Counted from the stretch's first letter, positions 54,506 through 63,518 are shown. The stretch is DNA of 64,000 nt from Nitratidesulfovibrio sp. SRB-5 (GCF_019931275.1 NZ_JAIOTY010000002.1:248001-312000); one strand, 5' to 3'. The notes: generated by a model from the sequence alone, not told the origin. Numbers and translations: made by a program.

Positions 54506-54763
54506 TCACAGCGGCTTCACCCGCTCCCGCACATCCTTGCGCCAGCGGTTCAGCGGACGGCAGCAGCCCTGCCCCACCTGCAACACGGCGGCAACCTGGG
54601 CGTCGGACATGACCAGACGGCAGCGGTAGCGCGCCCCGTCCCAGAACAGGCCGGGGCAGCGGCGGTGGTAGCCGTAGGCCTCGCGGCCCGGCGGGCATTG
54701 GGCCTTGGCGCAGCAGAAGCCGCAGCCCACGCAGTCGCGTTGCAGAAACAGCAGGGCGAACAC
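54506..54763 (-). CDS. Small cysteine-rich protein (YkgJ-like cluster)
   Basis: 85 residues from a GTG at 54763, chosen because GGAGG lies seven bases upstream; a longer frame exists but its extra residues look non-coding. The cysteine pattern is CVGCGFCCAKAQCPPG, then HRRCPGLFWDGARYRC and GQGCCRPLNRWR. This resembles the metal-binding core of YkgJ-type proteins without their other regions. It is the second such protein in the window. Function is unknown. It lies upstream of polA on the same strand, 364 bases away. Confidence 0.75.
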   Translation of the reverse strand: MFALLFLQRDCVGCGFCCAKAQCPPGREAYGYHRRCPGLFWDGARYRCRLVMSDAQVAAVLQVGQGCCRPLNRWRKDVRERVKPL

Positions 54764-55191
54764 GGCGCATCCTCCTTCCCCGTGTGGCGCCGCATGTCCG
54801 TGGCGTGTGCCCGGTCTGATCCGTACGTGTGTCCCCATGCGCGGGGGGCGGGCGGCAGGGGCGGGGATGCTTCACCCATACCCCGGCACGCGCGGGTTGT
54901 CAGCAGGCGGGGCGGAATGCGTGTGGTCCGCTCCGTTTTTTTCTTGTCGGTTCGTAACATGCTGTAAGCGCACGGTTTCATTTCTCATGCCTCCCGCCAT
55001 TCCGCCTTTTTTCACCCCCGTTTCGTCACGTTTCCTCCGTTTATCGTCCCCGCGATAGAACCCGCTGCCCCCTTCGCGCTACTCCCGTGGCTCACGATGC
55101 ACGCCCCGCGCCCGGCTGTCCGGTTCCGGATGCCCCGGCGAGGCGGGCACACTCACCACCACAATCACTTCAACCAGCAAGGGAGGCGGGA
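54764..55191. other. 428-base divergent gene-free region
   Basis: Separates the Cys-rich small protein (-) from the TauE/SafE gene (+). It is somewhat less GC-rich at 54925-55060 (runs such as GTTTTTTTCTTG), where promoters for both genes would be expected. No specific site could be assigned. Confidence 0.45.
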
Positions 55192-56256
55192 ATGGCGGAT
55201 ACGAACAAGACGGGCGCAGCGGCGGGCGCGGCCCCGGCAAACGGAGCGGCGGACGCCGACGTGACATGCTCCCCGTTCCTCACGGGCATCCGGGCGGTGC
55301 TGGGCGAACGCACCCCCGGCAACATGGCCCTGTGGGCGCTGACCGCCGTGCTGCTGCTGGCGCTGGTCAAGGAATCGGTTGCGCCCTCGTGGACCGTGGC
55401 CTGGAGCCACCCCAACTGGGGCACCGTCAACGTGGTGCCGGTGCTGGGCATCGGCGTGGGCATGGTGGCCGGGTTCCTGGGCGGCATGGTGGGGGCGTTC
55501 ATCAGCCTGTTCTCCGTGCCCCTGTACACCCTGTGGCTGGGCCTGCCGGTCAAGGTGGCCCTGGGCACCAACAGCCTTGCCTCCGCCGTCATCGGCCTGA
55601 TGGCGGCCATGGTGCACCTGTCCAAGAAGACTCCCAACATGAAGATCGCCTTCCCCATGATGGCCACCGGCTTTCTGGGCGCTGGCGCTGGCGCGTACCT
55701 TTCGCTGGGCATGACCCCGGAACAGCTGAAGATGTACTTCTCCGTGCTGGTGTTCGGCGCGGCGTTCTGGATGCTGTGGCGCGGCATTCGCCCCGCCCCG
55801 GCCAAGAGCGGCGGCTTCGTGGCCACCGAAAGGCAGGGCCTGCTGTACGCGGGTGGTGAATGGGGCGGCGTGCCCTACCGCACCAACATCCTGTACCCGG
55901 CCTTCGGCAACTTCTTCATCGCCGTGCTGACCGGCATCATCGGCGTGGGCGGCGGTTTCCTGTTCACCCCCATGCTGCACGCGGCCTTCGGCCTGCCCAT
56001 GATGGTGGCCGTGGGCACCGGCAACTTCGTCAAGGTGGCCAACATCGGCTCGCAGTTCATCGTGCGCGGCGTGGCCGACACCGTCATCTACCAGCTGGCC
56101 GTGTTCGCCATGCTGGGCGGCTACTGCGGGGCCAACTTCGGGCGGCGTCTGGGCTGCGTGGTGGATACCCGCTACCTGCGCCTGCTGTTCGGCATCCTGC
56201 TGATCTTCGTGGGGTTGCAGTACATGGGGATCAAGCTGGGACTCGGCAGCGCCTAG
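55192..56256 (+). CDS. TauE/SafE-family sulfite/organosulfonate exporter
   Basis: 354 residues; ATG at 55192 after AGGGAGGCGGGA. About eight to nine transmembrane helices in two homologous halves, each with the family's glycine-rich signature: GIGVGMVAGFLGGMVGAFIS (first half) and LTGIIGVGGGFLFTPMLHAA (second half). Also VALGTNSLASAVIG and VAVGTGNFVKVANIGSQF. The N-terminal ~45 residues are soluble and Ala-rich. It is expected to export sulfite, sulfonates or related anions across the inner membrane. The AprA-like gene follows after element copy 6, suggesting a shared sulfur role. Confidence 0.9.
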   Translation: MADTNKTGAAAGAAPANGAADADVTCSPFLTGIRAVLGERTPGNMALWALTAVLLLALVKESVAPSWTVAWSHPNWGTVNVVPVLGIGVGMVAGFLGGMVGAFISLFSVPLYTLWLGLPVKVALGTNSLASAVIGLMAAMVHLSKKTPNMKIAFPMMATGFLGAGAGAYLSLGMTPEQLKMYFSVLVFGAAFWMLWRGIRPAPAKSGGFVATERQGLLYAGGEWGGVPYRTNILYPAFGNFFIAVLTGIIGVGGGFLFTPMLHAAFGLPMMVAVGTGNFVKVANIGSQFIVRGVADTVIYQLAVFAMLGGYCGANFGRRLGCVVDTRYLRLLFGILLIFVGLQYMGIKLGLGSA

Positions 56257-56386
56257 GCTGCGGCTTGGTCTTTTGCGCGCTGACTGCGTCGAACTTCGTC
56301 CGGCATGTCGTCGAATACGAGAAGAGTATACTCCTCCCTGCCGGACTCGTTCTCCTTGTCAGCGCACAAAATCCCTGCGCCGCAGC
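56257..56386 (+). repeat. Stop-codon-associated hairpin element, copy 6
   Basis: Begins on the base after the TauE/SafE stop codon. Outer pairs are GCTGCGGC/GCCGCAGC (56257-56264 with 56379-56386). The basal stem GCGCTGAC/GTCAGCGC encloses TGCGTCGAACTTCG, an apical stem TCCGGCA/TGCCGGA around GAATACGAGAAGAGTATACT, and CTCGTTCTCCTT. The internal sequence is closest to copy 5, while all stems differ. The following ~185 bases up to the AprA-like gene show only its ribosome binding site (GGGAGAAACGAC). Confidence 0.88.
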
Positions 56387-56572
56387 AATGCAGCAGGCAG
56401 TCTCAGGAATGCTTATGCGCCCTGCGTCGCGAAAAGATAGCCCGAATCAGGGCAGAGAAGATTCATGAGCCCCTGTGCTGCAAGCCTTGGGCCACGTGAA
56501 CGACAGAAAGAATGATGCGGTGGCCCCTGCGGCGCATCCGTAACGTATCCAATCAACGTCGGGAGAAACGAC

Positions 56573-58357
56573 ATGGCGAACAGAAAGGCCAGCAGGGCCG
56601 TGGACATCGCGCCGCGCAGCCTTGCGGAGGTGCGCACGGAAACGGTGGAGTGCGACCTGTTGATCATCGGCGGCGGCAACGCCGGGTGTTTCGTGGCCAC
56701 CGAGGCCAGGCGGCTTGATCCGTCGCTGCGCGTGGTGATCATGGAAAAGGCCGAGATCATGCGTTCCGGCGCGTGTTCGGCGGGCATGGACGCCCTGAAC
56801 ACCTACATTCCCGAAGGCAAGACCCCCGAGGATCTGGTGCGCTGGAGCCGCGCCCAGGTGGGCGGCGGCCCCCTGCGCGAGGACCTGGCCCTGAGCAATG
56901 CCGAGGAACTCAACGAGGCCATCGACGACCTGGAGCGCTGGGGCCTGCCCATCCTGCGCGACGAAAACGGCAAGATCCGCTATCGCGGCAAGTGGGACAT
57001 TTCCATCCACGGTGAACAGCTGAAGCCCATCATGGCCGAAAAGGCCATCGAGGCCGGGGCCGAGGTGTACAACCGCGTGGTGGGCACCGGCCTGCTCATG
57101 GACGATGGCCGCTGCGTGGGGGCCACGGGCCTTGGCGTGCGTGACGGTGCGTTCTACGTGTTCCGCGCCAAATCCGTGGTGGTTTCCACCGGCGGCGCGG
57201 GCACCCTGTACAAGTCGTACACCGCCGACTCCACCGACAGCGGCGCGCAGATCTGGATGTGCCCCTACTGCGTGGGGTCCGGCTACGCCATGGGCTTCCG
57301 CCAGGGCGCGGAGCTGTCGTCGCTGGAGCAGCGCTGGGTGGCCACCCGCACCAAGGACTTCTGCGGCCCCGTGGACACCATCTCGGTGGGCTACAAGGCC
57401 CCCATCATCAACTGCAAGGACGAGCGGGTCATGAGCCGCTACGCCCACCTCGGCGGCGACGCGGCCCCGCGCTTCATCCGGGCCAACGCCCCCATGGAGG
57501 AATGGCTGGCCGGGCGCGGCCCCTGCTACTGCGACACCCGCAACATGGCCCCCGAACTGGTGCAGGCCATGATGACCGACTACCTCAACGAGCGTCCGTC
57601 GTTCGTGCTGTTCCTGGCCAGCCGCGGGCAGGACGTGACCAAGGAGGCCATCGAGATCTACGGGTCCGACCCGTACATCATGGGCGGCCACACCATGGGC
57701 GGCTTCTGGGTGGACATGCAGCGCATGACCACCGTGCCCGGCCTGTTCGCGGCGGGCGAGACGGCGGGCGGCAACCCCAACAAGTTCGTGGGCGGCTGCG
57801 CGGCGGAAGGCAAGCTGGCCGCGCGCGGCGCCATTGCCTACATGGCGGCGGGCCTTGAAACGCCCGACGAAGCCGCCGTCAGCGCGCAGGTGGAGTCGGA
57901 AAAGGGCCGCGTGTTCGCGCCGCTGCTGCGCGGCAAGGACTACGACGGCGTGACCCCCACAGAGATGAAGGAACGCCTCCAGCGCCTGATGGACGAGTAC
58001 GCGGGCGGCAGCTCGCAGTTCTACCGCACCAACGAGGAGCGTCTGGACTACGCCCTGCGCCACATCAAGATGCTGCAATCGCAGTTCGCCTACCTGAAGG
58101 CCGCCGACCTGCACGACCTGATGCAGGCCAACGAGACCATGGACCGCGTGGACGTGGCCGAGGCCGTGGTGCACCACCTTAAGGCCCGGCGCGAAACCCG
58201 CTGGGCCGGGTGGCAGACCCGCAGCGACTACCCCGGTCGTGACGACGCCAACTTCGACTGCTTCGTGGAAACCCGGCGCGACCCGGCCACCGGCGAGGTG
58301 ACCGCCTTCACCCGGCCCTACGAGCAGCTGGTCCCCGGCGACCGGTTCAAGGCTTAA
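56573..58357 (+). CDS. AprA-like flavoprotein (adenylylsulfate reductase alpha-subunit paralogue)
   Basis: 594 residues, shorter than the ~650-660 of dissimilatory AprA. FAD-binding Rossmann motif LLIIGGGNAGCFVATEARR (~30-48), then SGACSAGMDALNTYIPEGKT and PLREDLAL, ERWGLPILRDENGKIRYRGK, WDISIHGEQLKPIMAEKA, all matching AprA in order. The Arg of EQRWVATRTKDFCGPVD and the His of IMGGHTMGGFW align with the substrate-binding Arg and His of AprA. The C-terminal helical part is present (SSQFYRTNEERLDYALRHIK). The next gene is its iron-sulfur partner. It probably catalyses a two-electron reaction on APS, sulfite or a related compound; fumarate-reductase-like chemistry cannot be excluded. Confidence 0.85.
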   Translation: MANRKASRAVDIAPRSLAEVRTETVECDLLIIGGGNAGCFVATEARRLDPSLRVVIMEKAEIMRSGACSAGMDALNTYIPEGKTPEDLVRWSRAQVGGGPLREDLALSNAEELNEAIDDLERWGLPILRDENGKIRYRGKWDISIHGEQLKPIMAEKAIEAGAEVYNRVVGTGLLMDDGRCVGATGLGVRDGAFYVFRAKSVVVSTGGAGTLYKSYTADSTDSGAQIWMCPYCVGSGYAMGFRQGAELSSLEQRWVATRTKDFCGPVDTISVGYKAPIINCKDERVMSRYAHLGGDAAPRFIRANAPMEEWLAGRGPCYCDTRNMAPELVQAMMTDYLNERPSFVLFLASRGQDVTKEAIEIYGSDPYIMGGHTMGGFWVDMQRMTTVPGLFAAGETAGGNPNKFVGGCAAEGKLAARGAIAYMAAGLETPDEAAVSAQVESEKGRVFAPLLRGKDYDGVTPTEMKERLQRLMDEYAGGSSQFYRTNEERLDYALRHIKMLQSQFAYLKAADLHDLMQANETMDRVDVAEAVVHHLKARRETRWAGWQTRSDYPGRDDANFDCFVETRRDPATGEVTAFTRPYEQLVPGDRFKA

Positions 58358-58384
58358 CCGCATTTCATCCGGACGGAGGAACAC

Positions 58385-58741
58385 ATGCCGCCGAGAATAC
58401 TGACCGAAAAGTGCAACGGTTGCGAAGGGCTGCCCGAATCGCGCTGCGAAGAAGCCTGCCCCGGCAACCTGATGGTGGTGGACGCAGCCACGGGCAAGGC
58501 CCGTTGCCGCTGCACGCGCGACTGCTGGGACTGCATGTCCTGCACCAAGGCCTGTCCCCGCGCCGCCATAGAGACGCGCATCCCCTACCAGCTGGGGTAC
58601 CACAAGGCGTCCCTGCGGCCCATCATGGGCAAGGACCACATCACCTGGAAGTGCGTGGACATCCACGGCGTGGAAACCACCTACAAGTACCGCAACCGTC
58701 TGGCCGTGGACCCGGCCATCCGGACCGACAAGGACGCGTAA
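58385..58741 (+). CDS. AprB-like [4Fe-4S] ferredoxin subunit
   Basis: 118 residues; ATG at 58385 after GGAGGAACAC. Two cluster motifs: CNGCEGLPESRCEEACPGNL and DCWDCMSCTKACPRAAIE, with the long spacing in the first cluster and a W between clusters, as in AprB. The C-terminal tail (LRPIMGKDHITWKCVDIHG, ETTYKYRNRL) matches the AprB tail that wraps around AprA. It would pass electrons to or from the FAD of the neighbouring AprA-like protein. The order here is A then B, the reverse of usual aprBA. Confidence 0.88.
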   Translation: MPPRILTEKCNGCEGLPESRCEEACPGNLMVVDAATGKARCRCTRDCWDCMSCTKACPRAAIETRIPYQLGYHKASLRPIMGKDHITWKCVDIHGVETTYKYRNRLAVDPAIRTDKDA

Positions 58742-58846
58742 TCACACTCCGGGGGGGCGGGGCGGCACGGACATCCGGTGTCCGATACCGCCTTTGCCCC
58801 CTTGCAATATGCCGCAGGAGCACTACGCTCTCCGCCAGGGGGGCTC

Positions 58847-59536
58847 ATGGAACGCAACTGGCATCTCTGGACCGAGGATTTTTTCGCCGACCTGCCGGAC
58901 GAGCGGGCGGCGTTTCTGGCGTTGTCGCGCCGGAGGGAATTTTCGAAGAACGACATGGTGTTTTTCGAGGAGGACTCCGGCGATTCGTGCTTCTACGTGG
59001 AGCAGGGCATCGTGCGCATCTTCCGCATCGCGCCGTCGGGCAAGGAGCCCATCTTCTTTCTGCGCAGGCGGGGCGAGATGTTCGGGCTGGCAGAGGTGCT
59101 GGATTCGGTGCCGCGCAAGGCCAATGCACAGGCCCTGACCCCGTGCGTGCTGCGCGAGGCGGGGCGGGACGAGTTCGAGAAGTTCCTGTCCGACAACTTC
59201 GGCGCGGCGCGCAGGGTTATTGCCACGCTGGGGGGGCGGGTGCGCTACCTGGGCGAGCAGGTGGGCAACCTGATGACCTGCGACGTGGGCACCCGGCTGG
59301 CCAAGCTGCTGGTGTACATGGCCTACGAGGTGCTGGGCGACGAGGCGGCATGGCACGAGCCCGCCGTGATTCCCGTGCGCCTGACGCAGGAGCAGATGGC
59401 CGCCATGACCGGCTCGTGCCAGCAGACCGTCAGCGACTTTCTGCGCGAGATGCAGGACGAGGGGCTGGTGCGGGTGACCCGCCGCGAGGTGGTGGTGCTG
59501 CATCCGTTGCGCCTGCTGGAACGCGCGGAACTGTAG
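58847..59536 (+). CDS. Crp/Fnr-family transcriptional regulator
   Basis: 229 residues from the ATG at 58847 (AGGGGGG upstream); an earlier in-frame ATG at 58778 lacks a site. The cyclic-nucleotide-binding-like sensor domain (~15-130) has FSKNDMVFFEEDSGDSCFYV, EQGIVRIFRIAPSGKEPIFF and GEMFGLAEVL. The C-terminal winged helix (~150-225) has RLAKLLVYMAYEVLG and LTQEQMAAMTGSCQQTVSDFLREMQDEGLV. It lacks the N-terminal Cys cluster of Fnr. Adjacent and in the same direction, it probably regulates the TauE-AprAB-like genes. Confidence 0.9.
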   Translation: MERNWHLWTEDFFADLPDERAAFLALSRRREFSKNDMVFFEEDSGDSCFYVEQGIVRIFRIAPSGKEPIFFLRRRGEMFGLAEVLDSVPRKANAQALTPCVLREAGRDEFEKFLSDNFGAARRVIATLGGRVRYLGEQVGNLMTCDVGTRLAKLLVYMAYEVLGDEAAWHEPAVIPVRLTQEQMAAMTGSCQQTVSDFLREMQDEGLVRVTRREVVVLHPLRLLERAEL

Positions 59537-59597
59537 AGGGGCGGAACAGGGCGGCGGTGCTGTTGCTTCGGCGCGCACCGCGTGCTAGCACCGCGAC

Positions 59598-61121
59598 ATG
59601 AGTACTCCTGCCCGTTCCCCGCGCCGTAATGCCCGGCCCGTGCTGCGCCGTGCGGCCACGCGCCTTTCCCCGTCCTGCGGCGGCTGCCCCGGCGCTTCCG
59701 ATGCGCTGCGCGAGGCTGATGGCTCCGGCTCCCCCGTTCCCATCGACCCCTTTGCCCCATCGGCGTGCGCCGGGTGCCCTTCGGCCCGTGCCGAATCCGC
59801 GCATGACGCCCCCGCCGGGCAGCCGGGGGGGGCGGCCACTGCCGCATCTGCGGCGGCGGGCGTCCCGTCCGCAGTGCCCGGACCATCCGCCCCGTCCGCT
59901 CCATCCGCATCATCCGTACCATCGGTGCCCGGCCATGCCGCGCCCACGCGGGTCTGGCTGGCCCTGCTGGCCGTAGTGGCCGTGGGCATCGGCTGGCTGC
60001 TGGCCCGTCCGTTCATCCATACGCTGGCCGTGGCCATCGTGGTGGCCGCGCTGGCCGCGCCCCTGCAAGAACGCATCGCCCGCCGGGTGCGCCAGCCAGA
60101 CCTGGCCGCGGCGTCAACCATCCTCACCCTGCTGCTGGGCGTGGCCGCGCCACTGGCCGTGTTCGTGGCCGCGCTGATTCCCCAGGCCCGCGCGCTGGCC
60201 CGCGCGGCCATGGCCTTTTACGCCGCGTCGGGTAACGGCGGGTCTGACACCGCCGCCGGGGCCGCCGCAGGCGTAGCCACGGGCGCCGCGCCCGCAGCCG
60301 CCGTTGCTGCGGGTTCCCTGCCCGCGCCGGTGGAACTGGGCCTGGCCCGGCTGCACGAGCTTTCGGTGTGGGTCACCCGGACCCTGGCCGATTTCGGCAT
60401 CGACGCCCCGGACCTGGCCGACTTCGATCCGGCCAGCCTGCGCGGCACCCTGCTGGGCGCGGCCCGCCAGGCCGGAGAGACCGTGCTGCACGGCATTACC
60501 GCCGGGGTGGGCAATGCCGTGTACCTGTTCGGCCATTTTCTGCTGATGCTGTTCATCCTGTATTTTCTGCTGCGCGACGGACGGCAGATGATGGCCTTCG
60601 TCAAGCGCGTCTCGCCGCTGGCTCACGCGCAGGAGGACCGCCTGCTGACGGCCCTGCGCGGGGTGGCCCGCTCCGTGTTCATGGGCGGGGTGCTGGTGGC
60701 CGTGTTCCAGGGTGTCATCGGCGCGGTGGGCTTTGCCCTGGTGGGCCTGCCCGCGCTGTTCTGGGGCTTCGCCATGTCCTTCGCGGCCATGATTCCCGTG
60801 GTGGGCACCGCGCTGATCTGGGCCCCGGCCACGGCCTACCTGTACCTTTCGGGCGAGACGTGGCGGGCGGTGTTTCTGCTGGGGTGGTGCGCGGTGCTGG
60901 TCTCCAGTTCCGACGGCCTGCTGCGCGCGTGGTTCATGAAGGAAGGCGCGGGCATCCCCATGCTCTACCTGTTCCTGGCCATTCTGGGCGGGCTGAACAT
61001 GTTCGGCATTCTGGGGCTGCTGTACGGGCCGCTGCTGCTTACCTTCGCCATGGTGGCCCTGACCATGTACGCAGAGGTGGCGGCGGAAATAGCGCCCAAG
61101 GACGGCGGGCCGATCCGCTGA
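59598..61121 (+). CDS. AI-2E (PerM/YdiK) family transporter
   Basis: 507 residues. A ~110-residue low-complexity N-terminal extension (Arg/Ser/Ala/Pro) precedes a typical UPF0118/AI-2E permease: two helices at ~115-160 (VWLALLAVVAVGIGWLLA, LAVAIVVAALAAPL), a central soluble region, then FLLMLFILYFLLRDGRQM and a C-terminal block of helices with FGFAMSFAAMIPVVGTALIW and NMFGILGLLYGPLLLTF. The family includes exporters of AI-2 and Na+/H+ antiporters; substrate unknown. An alternative start near the first helix would remove the odd extension. Confidence 0.85.
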   Translation: MSTPARSPRRNARPVLRRAATRLSPSCGGCPGASDALREADGSGSPVPIDPFAPSACAGCPSARAESAHDAPAGQPGGAATAASAAAGVPSAVPGPSAPSAPSASSVPSVPGHAAPTRVWLALLAVVAVGIGWLLARPFIHTLAVAIVVAALAAPLQERIARRVRQPDLAAASTILTLLLGVAAPLAVFVAALIPQARALARAAMAFYAASGNGGSDTAAGAAAGVATGAAPAAAVAAGSLPAPVELGLARLHELSVWVTRTLADFGIDAPDLADFDPASLRGTLLGAARQAGETVLHGITAGVGNAVYLFGHFLLMLFILYFLLRDGRQMMAFVKRVSPLAHAQEDRLLTALRGVARSVFMGGVLVAVFQGVIGAVGFALVGLPALFWGFAMSFAAMIPVVGTALIWAPATAYLYLSGETWRAVFLLGWCAVLVSSSDGLLRAWFMKEGAGIPMLYLFLAILGGLNMFGILGLLYGPLLLTFAMVALTMYAEVAAEIAPKDGGPIR

Positions 61122-61154
61122 TGCGATCATGGCTTTCAGTCTCGTGAAATGACG

Positions 61155-61183
61155 AAAGGCCCCCGCCGCACGGGGGCCTTTTT
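61155..61183. terminator. Bidirectional terminator between the AI-2E gene and lrgB
   Basis: Arms AAAGGCCCCCG and CGGGGGCCTTT (61155-61165 with 61171-61181), loop CCGCA, followed by more T. Confidence 0.93.
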
Positions 61184-61250
61184 CGTTCGGGGGAAGACGA
61201 CGGGCGGGTGCACACCCATTGCTTCCCGAGCGGGGATGGCCCGCGAAAGA

Positions 61251-61958
61251 TCAGTGCAGCAGCAGGGCCAGCGCCGGGGCGGCCAGCACGTTGACCAGCC
61301 CGGCCAGAATCATCACCAGACTGGCGATTGCGCCTTCCTCCTCCCCAACCCTGCGGGCCTGCGCCACGCCCGCGCCGTGCGCGCCCATGCCCAGCAGCGC
61401 CCCGCGAGCAAGACTGGTGCGCAAGGGCAACCACGCCAGCAGCAATTGGCCCAGGGCCGCGCCGAATACTCCCGTAAGCACCACGAACACCGCCGTCAGG
61501 TCCGGCACGCCGCCAAGGCTTCCGGAAACGGTCATGGCGAAGGGCGTGCTGATGGAGCGCGGCAGCAGGCTTTGCCGCATGTCGCCCGAAACACCGAGCA
61601 GGGTGGCCAGCCCCCAGGCCGAAAGCATGGCCAGACTGCTGCCCGTGGCCACCCCGGCCAGCAGGACCGGCCAGTGGCGGCGGATCAGGGCACGTTGCTC
61701 GAAGATGGGCAGGGCGAAGGCCACGGTCACCGGACCCAGCATGACCATCAGCCAGTGGGTGCCCCGGATGTAGTCGCTGTAGCCGACGCGCAGGGCCAGG
61801 GCCAGGGCCAGCAGCAGCAATGGCGCCAGGCACAGTGGCGACGTCCACCAGCGGCCCATGCGGGCATGCACCCAGCGGGCCGCGAGGTACAGGACGATGG
61901 TGGACGCCGACCAGAACAGGCCGGAAAGCAGGGGCAGGGCGGCAGGGTAAAGGTTCAT
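61251..61958 (-). CDS. lrgB: LrgB-family membrane protein
   Basis: 235 residues from the ATG at 61958. Multi-pass membrane protein with the LrgB signature: LMVMLGPVTVAFALPIF, LLPRSISTPFAMTVSGSLGG, TAVFVVLTGVFGAALG and the GMGAHGAGVAQA motif near the C-terminus. With LrgA/CidA it controls murein hydrolase export or, more recently proposed, pyruvate/glycolate transport. It starts eight bases after the lrgA stop. Confidence 0.9.
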   Translation of the reverse strand: MNLYPAALPLLSGLFWSASTIVLYLAARWVHARMGRWWTSPLCLAPLLLLALALALRVGYSDYIRGTHWLMVMLGPVTVAFALPIFEQRALIRRHWPVLLAGVATGSSLAMLSAWGLATLLGVSGDMRQSLLPRSISTPFAMTVSGSLGGVPDLTAVFVVLTGVFGAALGQLLLAWLPLRTSLARGALLGMGAHGAGVAQARRVGEEEGAIASLVMILAGLVNVLAAPALALLLH

Positions 61959-61966
61959 GGCGTAGC

Positions 61967-62449
61967 TTACGAAGGATGACGGGGCGAACCGGACGGAGTC
62001 ATGCCGGCATGGCTGGGATCGGAATTGCCCGGGCCGGCAAGGGCGTGGGCGGGGCCACGGAAGTGCATCCGGCAGCAGACATCCACCACCAGCGCCGTGC
62101 CGCCCATGACCGTCAGCGTGCCCAGCAGCACCACGGCCAGCAGCTTCAGCCCCAGCAGGCTCAGGAATTCCCGGTGGTCCAGCACCGCCAGCACGGCGGG
62201 CACGAAGAACAGCAGCATTTCGGCCATCAGCCAGCGGGCGCCGCGTTGCAGGTCCACCGCATTCACCGTGCCCGTGGACAGCAGCAGCAACACCAGCAGC
62301 AGCCCCACCACCCCGCCAGGCACGGGCAGATGGGCGTATCTGGCCACGGCTTCGCCTGCCAGCCACAGGGCGGCGAGGAACAGGCTCTGGATCAGGCGGC
62401 TGCGGCGGGCGGCCAACCGCAGGGAAAGGGAAATCTTGCGAACGGACAT
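61967..62449 (-). CDS. lrgA: CidA/LrgA-family holin-like protein
   Basis: 160 residues with about four transmembrane helices: LIQSLFLAALWLAGEAVARY, LPVPGGVVGLLLVLLLLSTG (the conserved PVPGGVVGLLLL), WLMAEMLLFFVPAVLAVL and LLAVVLLGTLTVMGGTALVV. A ~30-residue polar C-terminal tail follows. It is first of the two-gene lrgAB operon and divergent from a LysR gene. Confidence 0.9.
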   Translation of the reverse strand: MSVRKISLSLRLAARRSRLIQSLFLAALWLAGEAVARYAHLPVPGGVVGLLLVLLLLSTGTVNAVDLQRGARWLMAEMLLFFVPAVLAVLDHREFLSLLGLKLLAVVLLGTLTVMGGTALVVDVCCRMHFRGPAHALAGPGNSDPSHAGMTPSGSPRHPS

Positions 62450-62534
62450 GTGATGCTCCTTGGCGCTGCTTGGCGTCGGTATCTACGTATGCCCGGCACA
62501 TCTGGTCGTAAAATGAATTGACAGCATGGAAGAT

Positions 62535-62549
62535 ATTCCTGTTAGGAAT
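62535..62549. promoter_or_regulatory. LysR-type palindrome ATTCCTGTTAGGAAT
   Basis: A 15-base dyad with T-N11-A form (TTCCTGTTAGGAA) in the divergent lrgA-lysR region, ending six bases before the LysR start codon. It is the only clear dyad there and the likely autoregulatory and lrgAB control site. Confidence 0.6.
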
Positions 62550-62554
62550 AGAAT

Positions 62555-63460
62555 ATGGAGTTCAGAACGTTGCAAGCTTTTGTGGAAGTGGTGCGCCACG
62601 GGGGATTTTCCGCCGCGGCAAAGGCGCTGTTCACCACCCAGTCCAACGTGAGCAAGGCCGTGCGCCAGTTGGAGAGCGAACTGGGCGTGGTGCTGCTGGA
62701 CCGCATGGGCAGCAGAAGCCAGCTTACGGATGCTGGCGAGGTGGTGTTTCGCCGGGCACGGGGCATCATGGCCGCCACGGAGGACATCCAGGGCGAACTG
62801 GACGACCTGCGGGGGCTGCGGCGCGGAACGTTGCGGCTGGGCGTGCCGCTGTTCGGCAGCCGCGTCCTGTTTGCGCCGGTGTTTGCGCTGTTCCGCACCC
62901 GCTACCCCGGCGTGGACGTGGGCATGGTGGAGGACGGCAGCAGGCGGTTGGGTGAATTGCTGCACGCGGGCGAGGTGGATCTTGCGGCGTCGCTGACGCC
63001 CATATCCGGGGAATTCGAGTGGCAGCACGTGCGCGCGGAGCCGCTGGTGGCACTGCTGCCGCCGGGGCATGCCCTGGCTGGCAAGCCCCGGCTGCGCCTG
63101 CGCGAGCTTGCGAACGAGCCGTTCATCCTGTTCGGCGAGGCGTTCCAACTGAACCAGATCATCCTCGATGGGTGCGAACGCAACGGTTTTCGCCCCAGGG
63201 TGGCGGCGCGCAGCGGCCAGATGGACTTCATCATCGGGCTGGTGGAAGCGGGGTTGGGGGTGGCGCTGCTGCCCCGGCTGATGGTGGCGGACCATACCAC
63301 CACGGCGGCGCGGGTGTTGCTGGATGAACCGGACATGTGGTGGCGCATGGCGCTCATCTGGCGACGCGGCGGTTACCTGTCGCATGCGGCGCGCGCCTGG
63401 CTGGACCTTGCGCGCGAAGTGCATGGCATCGTGCAGGATGCCCCGGCCAACAGCGGGTGA
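62555..63460 (+). CDS. LysR-family regulator of lrgAB (CidR-like)
   Basis: 301 residues. The winged HTH covers residues 1-60 (MEFRTLQAFVEVVRHGGFSA, KALFTTQSNVSKAVRQLESEL). The effector domain (~90-290) has GTLRLGVPLFGS, LAASLTPISGEFEW and SGQMDFIIGLVEAGLGVALLP. Divergent from lrgAB, the same arrangement as cidR-cidAB. It probably activates or represses those genes in response to a small metabolite, and itself through the overlapping dyad. Confidence 0.92.
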   Translation: MEFRTLQAFVEVVRHGGFSAAAKALFTTQSNVSKAVRQLESELGVVLLDRMGSRSQLTDAGEVVFRRARGIMAATEDIQGELDDLRGLRRGTLRLGVPLFGSRVLFAPVFALFRTRYPGVDVGMVEDGSRRLGELLHAGEVDLAASLTPISGEFEWQHVRAEPLVALLPPGHALAGKPRLRLRELANEPFILFGEAFQLNQIILDGCERNGFRPRVAARSGQMDFIIGLVEAGLGVALLPRLMVADHTTTAARVLLDEPDMWWRMALIWRRGGYLSHAARAWLDLAREVHGIVQDAPANSG

Positions 63461-63488
63461 GCGGATGGCGCGTGGCCGGAAACAATGC

Positions 63489-63518
63489 GTCCCCGCTCCA
63501 TGGACATGGAGCGGGGAC
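63489..63518. terminator. Hairpin between convergent LysR and glmS genes
   Basis: Perfect 13-bp stem GTCCCCGCTCCAT/ATGGAGCGGGGAC (63489-63501 with 63506-63518), loop GGAC, with GTGTTTTCG a few bases later on the + strand. Confidence 0.85.
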
